A stretch of 11,819 nt of DNA from Candidatus Thalassarchaeaceae archaeon. GTDB lineage: Archaea > Thermoplasmatota > Poseidoniia > Poseidoniales > Thalassarchaeaceae. Both the position numbers and the translations under genes were made by a program. Positions within the stretch are counted from its first letter, which is position 1, and each line of letters starts with the position of its first letter. Location: the NCBI GenBank assembly GCA_013329905.1, contig DUJH01000021.1, forward strand, positions 1 to 11,819, written 5' to 3'. The notes beneath the pieces were generated by a model, which saw only the letters and a list, made by a program, of their open reading frames with translations, was not told the DNA's origin and did not search any database. Below are positions 7,497-11,819 of this stretch, in pieces.

Positions 7497-8489
7497 TCAC
7501 ATCACATCGTGAACGGTTGGCTCAGCTTGGGCTGAGCGTACCGTTCGATAGACACCGTATGATGCCCAAACCGCGATGAACCAAGCGCAGCCGATGATGA
7601 AATCTCCTTGCCCTCCATTGGCTGTCCAATCAACTGCTAGATAGAAGGCGATAACGGCAACTAGCCCCCTACGAATTCCTTGTGGATAGGCTAGTTCCAT
7701 GGCAAGGTACTCAGGGCCGGTTTCGTATCGGCGTTCCATGATTTCACGTTGATAAACTGCACCGACGAGAAGAGCAGTTAGTGAGGTCCAGTAGAATAGA
7801 TTGCCCTTTTCGAAGATTGTTTCCGAGAGATGCTTCTGGCGCTCTGCTTCCCTCTCTGCTTCGCTTTCTTCAAGGACAAATAGCGTATCGTAATCGCCGA
7901 CTGCGATGGTGCGAGTTTGTAGCACTGCATCGCTGTCACCATCGGCAATAGTACCGGGGGCATTGATTGAGAAAGTCAGAATGTTCCAATAATCGCCCTC
8001 GTCCGGCAAACCGCTAGAATCCACTGAATTACCGACGAGACTAAAGTGCACTGCACCGGAATCGCTTGCTGGTGCTGACCAAGTGAATGTCCAAACACCA
8101 TTTCCAGTCTGATCGTGGGAGATTGCATCTGGATTGTCCTCAGCCTCACGAATCTCCTCTGCGGAATCCCATGAGAAGCTGCCGATTCCATTCGCTGTGA
8201 GGAGGAATCCAGCCTTCGTATTGCCATCCGAACCTGCCAGAGTGACCGAATCAGCTACTGTGATAATCATCTCGTAATCTGCACCAGCATCATACATCAC
8301 CGGCACTCCAGAAATCATCACAACCGCTCGGTCACCGGGTGCTGCGTTACCGTGGCAAGTGCAACCGTACTTGGCAGTCTCGTTTTCCTCAGCATTGAGT
8401 TGAGGCGGCCCCTGGCTATTCGCAATGGCTGGAAGTGCTAGCAAGCCGATGAGAATCAATGCGACCAGAAGTCTTGGAGAACGACCCAT
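7497..8489 (-). CDS. secreted choice-of-anchor V (Reeler-like) protein with CxCH motif and membrane helices
   Basis: A 330-residue protein. A Sec-type signal peptide (about 1-24) is followed by YGCTCHG (41-47), with Cys43, Cys45 and His46. Members of this family normally show a CxxCH haem-c type motif here; this copy has only one residue between the cysteines. A beta-sandwich domain follows (about 55-178), with GVPVMYDAGADYEMIITV, a GFLLTANG strand, TFTWSAP and the HFSLVGNSVDSSGLPDEGDYW end that is typical of choice-of-anchor V. An acidic, charged stretch (207-229, EESEAEREAERQ) may form a short coiled coil. Three helices at about 232-247, 272-288 and 296-314 anchor the protein. The domain would lie outside the cell. 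GGTGAG (8500-8495) sits five bases before the ATG. It is the first gene of a unit with tatC. Electron transfer or metal binding is inferred from the motif only. Confidence 0.75.
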   Translation of the reverse strand: MGRSPRLLVALILIGLLALPAIANSQGPPQLNAEENETAKYGCTCHGNAAPGDRAVVMISGVPVMYDAGADYEMIITVADSVTLAGSDGNTKAGFLLTANGIGSFSWDSAEEIREAEDNPDAISHDQTGNGVWTFTWSAPASDSGAVHFSLVGNSVDSSGLPDEGDYWNILTFSINAPGTIADGDSDAVLQTRTIAVGDYDTLFVLEESEAEREAERQKHLSETIFEKGNLFYWTSLTALLVGAVYQREIMERRYETGPEYLAMELAYPQGIRRGLVAVIAFYLAVDWTANGGQGDFIIGCAWFIAVWASYGVYRTVRSAQAEPTVHDVM

Positions 8490-8523
8490 CTACACTCACC
8501 TTCGTCTTTCTCCGGCCTCGTCG

Positions 8524-8532
8524 AACAAATAA
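8524..8532 (-). promoter_or_regulatory. likely TATA box for the choice-of-anchor V / tatC unit
   Basis: TTATTTGTT on the minus strand stands out in a GC-rich 80-base gap, about 35 bases before the ATG at 8489. Transcription starting some 25 bases downstream would give a leader of about 10 bases that still includes the GGTGAG ribosome binding site at 8500-8495. No clear purine-rich BRE precedes it. Confidence 0.4.
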
Positions 8533-8544
8533 CCATTGCTTGCT

Positions 8545-8563
8545 CGCCTCCCAAGGGGAGGCG
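8545..8563 (-). terminator. stem-loop after pntB, probable transcript end
   Basis: CGCCTCCC pairs exactly with GGGAGGCG, eight GC-rich pairs over a three-base loop. It begins six bases after the pntB stop and lies just upstream of the likely promoter of the next unit. There is no T-run after the stem, so termination is inferred from position and strength. Confidence 0.45.
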
Positions 8564-8569
8564 TCACTC

Positions 8570-9997
8570 TCACAGTTCCTTGACTGCCGAATTGAGTTCA
8601 TTCATCATTTTCTTACCATCGCCAAAGAGCATCATCGTCTTGTCCATGAAGAATAGATCATTGTCAACTCCTGCATAGCCGACTGATAGGCTTCTCTTGA
8701 TTATTACAACCGTTCGAGCAACGTCGGCATCGATGATTGGCATTCCAGCGAGAGGGCCCTCGCCGGTGCGTGCTGCAGGGTTGCACGTGTCGTTGGCACC
8801 AATGACGAGTGCAATGTCAGCCTCAGGCATTTCAGGATTGATTTCAGACATCTCGATGAGTTGTTCGTAAGGCACATTTGCCTCAGCGAGTAGGACATTC
8901 ATGTGACCTGGCATCCTTCCCGCAACAGGGTGGATTGCGTACTTCACCTCAGTACCAAACTTTTCGCTGACCAAATCGGCGAATTCCTTCACTTGGTGTT
9001 GGCACTGACTTACCGCCATTCCGTATCCTGGGACGATGATAATTTTCTGAGCGCCATCGATCATCATTGCAACCTCGTCGGCATCGCTGCCGACCTTAGT
9101 GCGTGTGACCAGTTCCTTATCCGAGCCTCCGTAGGACTTGAACAGGACATCCTTGAGTTGGCGGTTCATCGCCTTGCACATGATGAAAGTCAAGATTAGA
9201 CCACTTGCGCCGACGAGTGAACCGGCTACGATGAGGACACTGTTTGAGAAGATGAAGCCGGTGAATGCGGCGGCGATCCCAGACAGTGAGTTAAGCAGAG
9301 ATACGACGACTGGCATATCAGCGCCGCCAATAGGCAGAACGAGTAGAATTCCTAGAAGGCAGGAAATTCCGATTATCGCGTAGAGGTAATCGGTATTGGT
9401 AGGCTCGTCAATCGCTAGAACGATTAGAACCAAAGTCCCAAAGAACAAGAGTGCCTTGATTGGATTCAACCATTCAGGACCCCATGTAGGTACGCGAATC
9501 CACTTACCGAATATTTCGACGCCACCCTTGAGTTTGAGCATCGCTAGAAGAGAACCGGTCAGAGTCATCCAACCGACGAGCGCTGAGAGTCCTGCAGCGA
9601 CTACCACAACCTGAATTTCGAGACCGGTGGGGAGTTCGAGACTTGTGTCTTCGATGTACTTCCAGGATTCAGATAGTGCGACAAGAGCAGATGCAGCTCC
9701 TCCGAACCCGTTGAACAAAGCGACAAGTTCTGGCATTCCGGTCATCTCGACACGGACAGCCATAATCCAGCCAATGGCTCCACCCAGAAGCAATCCGCCG
9801 CCGATGAGTGCCCATCCAACGATGCCCTCACCAAGTTCCATCTGAAGGATGGTTGTCAGAACTGCAACAAGCATTCCCATCGCACCGAGTTGGTTGCCGC
9901 GTGGTGCGGTGCGAGGATGCGAGAGATTCTTCAATCCAAAGATGAAGAGAGCAGCCGAGAAAAGATAGCCGATGGCAACCCATTCATCATTGATCAT
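8570..9997 (-). CDS. pntB: NAD(P) transhydrogenase subunit beta
   Basis: A 475-residue membrane protein that carries most of the proton channel (dII) and the NADP(H)-binding dIII of the proton-translocating transhydrogenase. Hydrophobic helices fill residues 5-275. MPELVALFNGFGG (88-100) is the channel segment; it has Asn96 at the place of the histidine known from the E. coli protein, as seen in other members. dIII (about 300-475) shows GYGMAVSQCQHQ (324-335), HPVAGRMPGHMNVLLAEA (356-373), GANDTCNPAAR (400-410), IIKRS and YAGVDNDLFF. Length is normal. The ATG overlaps the pntAB stop by four bases (ATGA), with GAGGTGG at 10010-10004 as ribosome binding site. It is the last gene of the operon, before a strong stem-loop. 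All dIII motifs are present, so it should be active. Confidence 0.95.
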   Translation of the reverse strand: MINDEWVAIGYLFSAALFIFGLKNLSHPRTAPRGNQLGAMGMLVAVLTTILQMELGEGIVGWALIGGGLLLGGAIGWIMAVRVEMTGMPELVALFNGFGGAASALVALSESWKYIEDTSLELPTGLEIQVVVVAAGLSALVGWMTLTGSLLAMLKLKGGVEIFGKWIRVPTWGPEWLNPIKALLFFGTLVLIVLAIDEPTNTDYLYAIIGISCLLGILLVLPIGGADMPVVVSLLNSLSGIAAAFTGFIFSNSVLIVAGSLVGASGLILTFIMCKAMNRQLKDVLFKSYGGSDKELVTRTKVGSDADEVAMMIDGAQKIIIVPGYGMAVSQCQHQVKEFADLVSEKFGTEVKYAIHPVAGRMPGHMNVLLAEANVPYEQLIEMSEINPEMPEADIALVIGANDTCNPAARTGEGPLAGMPIIDADVARTVVIIKRSLSVGYAGVDNDLFFMDKTMMLFGDGKKMMNELNSAVKEL

Positions 9998-10308
9998 CGA
10001 TTACCACCTCGCTTCTTTCCAGCGATCATGTTGAGCATACGATTCGTTACCGCAAAACCGCCGACCACATTGATCATTGCGAGGACAACAGCAACGAATG
10101 CCAGAATTCCGCTGACCAGAGTGTCGCCACCGGCGTAGACAACATTGGCACCGACAAGAGCGCCGACGATACTGATTCCTGAAATCGCGTTAGCTCCACT
10201 CATCAGAGGAGTGTGCAGAGTTGCAGGCACCTTTGTGATGAGCTCGAAGCCAAGAAAAATCGATAGGGCGAATAATGTGATTGAGCCGAGAAGCATTGTT
10301 GGATCCAT
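9994..10308 (-). CDS. pntAB: NAD(P) transhydrogenase small membrane subunit alpha-2
   Basis: A 104-residue membrane protein that supplies the helices fused to the alpha chain in E. coli PntA. Three hydrophobic helices lie at about 6-24, 43-60 and 63-85, with the family segment GFELITKVPATLHTPLMSGANAISGI (20-45) between the first two. It ends in a basic tail (GKKRGGNR). The start ATG shares one base with the pntAA stop (TGATG). A full GGAGGTG ribosome binding site (10322-10316) is seven bases upstream, inside the end of pntAA. Separate alpha-1, alpha-2 and beta genes is the three-subunit arrangement known from Rhodospirillum rubrum. Confidence 0.93.
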   Translation of the reverse strand: MDPTMLLGSITLFALSIFLGFELITKVPATLHTPLMSGANAISGISIVGALVGANVVYAGGDTLVSGILAFVAVVLAMINVVGGFAVTNRMLNMIAGKKRGGNR

Positions 10309-11468
10309 CAGAGAACACCTCCAAGCCGAGTCTGCTTAGGATGCATATTGCCCCCTGAGCAGATCAAAACGCCACCCATACCAGGGACGTGGAAATCATT
10401 GCCTTCTGGCGCTCCGACGAGGACATCATCATCTTCGGAAATCACCAATTCTCCCTCTTTGAAAATCGAGGTGATGAATGTCGTGAGGTTGTTTGAAAAG
10501 AGGAACGAGGCGGTATTCGCTAGAGTTCCTGGAAGATTCTTGAGGCCGATGATCGTTACACCATTCGCAGTAACCACAGTCTCTCCCGCCACTGTATCCT
10601 CACAATTGCCCCCGACATCTGCGTTCATGTCGACGATTACTGCTCCAGGCTTGAATCCGGCCACTGCACTGCTTGGCACAGTGATTGGCGCAGGTCGGCC
10701 GAAAATACGAGCGGTGGTGACAATGATGTCAGCATCGCTCGCGACACCGCAAACGGTGTCGTTCACCTTTTGGATGAATTCAGCAGTCAACGGCTTAGCA
10801 TATCCTGATTCATCTTCGAAATCATCCATCCCATCGACTTCGATGAATCGGCCGCCGACAGATTCGATCTGCTCGGCGGCAGACTTGCGTACATCAGAGG
10901 CGTAGACAACTGCGCCGAGGCGCTTGGCGGTAGCTATGGCTTGCAAGCCAGCGACACCACTACCCATGATTACGACCTTAGCAGGACGTATCGTACCAGC
11001 TGAAGTTGTCATCATCGGGATACCTTTCGGGACAGCAGCAGCGCCGATCAGGACAGCCTTGTATCCTGCTAGATTGTCCTGACTCGAATTGACATCCATC
11101 GATTGAGCACGCGAAAGACGACGCGGGATCATGTCCATAGAAAGCAATGTGATTCCCGCATCGAGGCACGCCTGAACTTTCTCAGGGTTTCGAAAAGGAT
11201 CAGCAACACAAGCGACGACCTGGCCGGAGTGGAGGTCAGATACATCAGGAAGGTGAATCGAGATGATTAGAGGAGCACCCAACGCATCGGAGCGAGATCC
11301 TACTGTAGCACCGCTGTCCGCGTATTCAGCGTCGAGGTGATTCGCAGCTATTCCAGCACCTGATTCGATGACAATCTCAAAGCCGGCCTTGCCCAATTTG
11401 CGAAGGGATTTCGGCACGATGGCGACCCTGTCTTCCCCTTCAGGTTCCTTCAACACACCAAGTCTCAT
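10308..11468 (-). CDS. pntAA: NAD(P) transhydrogenase subunit alpha-1 (NAD-binding dI)
   Basis: A 386-residue soluble subunit that binds NAD(H) and passes hydride to the NADP site of PntB. It starts with MRLGVLKEPEGEDRVAIVP, typical of the PntA/alanine dehydrogenase fold, and has SSQDNLAGYKAV (128-139), the nucleotide loop GSGVAGLQA (169-177), and the acidic ASDVR (190-194) after the second strand, consistent with NAD preference. The C-terminal part after about 345 (ending CSGGNMHPKQTRLGGVL) looks unlike usual alpha-1 ends. The ATG at 11468 is chosen by family alignment; TTG at 11486 and GTG at 11477 are in frame upstream but would add unmatched residues. GGAG at 11484-11481 is 12 bases from the ATG, a long spacing. 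It is the first gene of pntAA-pntAB-pntB. Confidence 0.94.
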   Translation of the reverse strand: MRLGVLKEPEGEDRVAIVPKSLRKLGKAGFEIVIESGAGIAANHLDAEYADSGATVGSRSDALGAPLIISIHLPDVSDLHSGQVVACVADPFRNPEKVQACLDAGITLLSMDMIPRRLSRAQSMDVNSSQDNLAGYKAVLIGAAAVPKGIPMMTTSAGTIRPAKVVIMGSGVAGLQAIATAKRLGAVVYASDVRKSAAEQIESVGGRFIEVDGMDDFEDESGYAKPLTAEFIQKVNDTVCGVASDADIIVTTARIFGRPAPITVPSSAVAGFKPGAVIVDMNADVGGNCEDTVAGETVVTANGVTIIGLKNLPGTLANTASFLFSNNLTTFITSIFKEGELVISEDDDVLVGAPEGNDFHVPGMGGVLICSGGNMHPKQTRLGGVL

Positions 11469-11487
11469 CGAGATCACGCTCTCCAAA

Positions 11488-11502
11488 TGAGCCGTAGGCT
11501 CA
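11488..11502 (-). promoter_or_regulatory. short perfect inverted repeat just upstream of pntAA
   Basis: TGAGCC and GGCTCA flank a three-base centre, forming either a small leader hairpin or a dyad binding site. It lies immediately before the GGAG ribosome binding site of pntAA. Six pairs is short enough to occur by chance. Confidence 0.25.
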
Positions 11503-11530
11503 AGTCAGACAGGCCGAGCGACCGGAAGTC

Positions 11531-11543
11531 GATTATTGAATCA
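11531..11543 (-). promoter_or_regulatory. possible TATA-like element of the pnt operon
   Basis: The minus strand reads TGATTCAATAATC here, the most AT-rich part of the 141-base gap upstream of the pnt operon, about 65-75 bases before the pntAA ATG. It would give a leader of about 40 bases containing the inverted repeat and GGAG. The match to an archaeal TATA box is weak. Confidence 0.22.
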
Positions 11544-11627
11544 AACGGATGGTATGGTTCCAATGCCACTCCCGATAGTGCAGCATCAGATAATGACAAT
11601 AGGAGGCCACAGTGAGTCGGATAGGGA

Positions 11628-11819
11628 TCAAAAGAGGAGGAAATAGGCTACGCCAAAGACCGCGACATCTGCTATCGCGTGAGATATCCAACAAGCTGCG
11701 AGCGAGCGGTGGCGTAGCCAGAGAATTGACCAGATTGCACCTGCACCGAGTATTGCGATTGTCGCTAGTGCGTTTTGCCAGAGTGCGAAATAATAGGTGA
11801 GCGCGACGGTGTGGTGCAG
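11628..11819 (-). CDS. CPBP-family intramembrane metalloprotease, C-terminal end only
   Basis: The last 63 codons of a gene that enters from the right edge and stops with TGA at 11630-11628. The fragment has two hydrophobic helices. The second carries LRHRSLAACWISHAIADVAVF (visible residues 35-55), which fits the final conserved motif of CPBP (CAAX protease and bacteriocin-processing, Abi) proteins: a basic turn and small residues before His47 and Asp51. The first visible residues LHH may be the end of the preceding histidine motif. The glutamate motif lies outside the window. These are polytopic membrane proteins, some of which cleave within the membrane. The stop is 141 to 159 bases before the pntAA start options, so it is probably a separate unit. 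Identification rests on one motif. Confidence 0.6.
   Translation of the reverse strand: MHHTVALTYYFALWQNALATIAILGAGAIWSILWLRHRSLAACWISHAIADVAVFGVAYFLLF

Noticed and set aside
7497..8489. Reading the signal of the choice-of-anchor V protein as a Tat signal because tatC is next to it.
   Set aside because: The N-terminus MGRSPRLL lacks the paired arginines and looks like a Sec signal.
10348..10905. A 185-codon open frame on the plus strand opposite pntAA.
   Set aside because: It is the antisense shadow of a well-conserved gene, its translation is Pro/Ser/Thr-rich without any recognisable motif, and it has no promoter of its own.
11469..11486. PntAA starting at TTG 11486 or GTG 11477.
   Set aside because: Family proteins begin at the MRLGVLKE segment; the upstream residues are unmatched and the earliest start would cover its own GGAG.
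11612..11800. A 62-codon plus-strand open frame at the right edge.
   Set aside because: It is antisense to the CPBP gene fragment, which has the recognisable motif, and its arginine-rich product has none.

Overview
The window most resembles a planktonic archaeon, probably Marine Group II Euryarchaeota (Candidatus Poseidoniales). This is an inference. A fused, homodimer-type archaeal tRNA-splicing endonuclease marks the DNA as archaeal. Large secreted proteins with C-terminal membrane anchors, several peptidases and a three-subunit proton-pumping transhydrogenase fit that group's peptide-degrading surface-ocean life. Starts inside the pnt operon and before the choice-of-anchor V gene carry Shine-Dalgarno sequences of the GGAGGTG type. 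No mobile element, CRISPR array or RNA gene was recognised.

Layout: all genes are on the minus strand except endA, and no gap exceeds 141 bases. Read from the right edge in the direction of transcription, the order begins with the 3' end of a CPBP-family membrane protease (11628-11819). A 141- to 159-base leader region (depending on the pnt start) follows, then the tight operon pntAA-pntAB-pntB (11468-8570), whose genes overlap by 1 and 4 bases and which ends at a strong stem-loop. A likely promoter then starts a two-gene unit: a secreted, membrane-anchored choice-of-anchor V protein with an unusual CxCH motif, and one base further on a divergent TatC carrying an extra C-terminal cysteine domain that resembles the N-terminal domain of HdrA. 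After another strong palindrome comes a secreted M6 metalloprotease (6305-4272), which is convergent with and overlaps endA (3287-4285, plus strand). Divergent from endA is a PfkB-type sugar kinase related to the heptose-phosphate kinase HldE/RfaE but with altered signature motifs. It is followed by a secreted PKD/Ig-like surface protein (2079-604) and the N-terminal part of a PepP-type Xaa-Pro aminopeptidase running off the left edge.

How the genes may work together: the M6 protease and PepP (with the less specific CPBP protease) suit growth on extracellular protein and peptides. The Pnt complex uses the proton gradient to make NADPH. The most unusual unit is the CxCH surface protein coupled to the TatC/HdrA-like fusion, which could link protein export at the membrane to a cytoplasmic redox-active or metal-binding domain. 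Short perfect inverted repeats recur in the minus-strand gaps, two of them strong and one overlapping a start codon.
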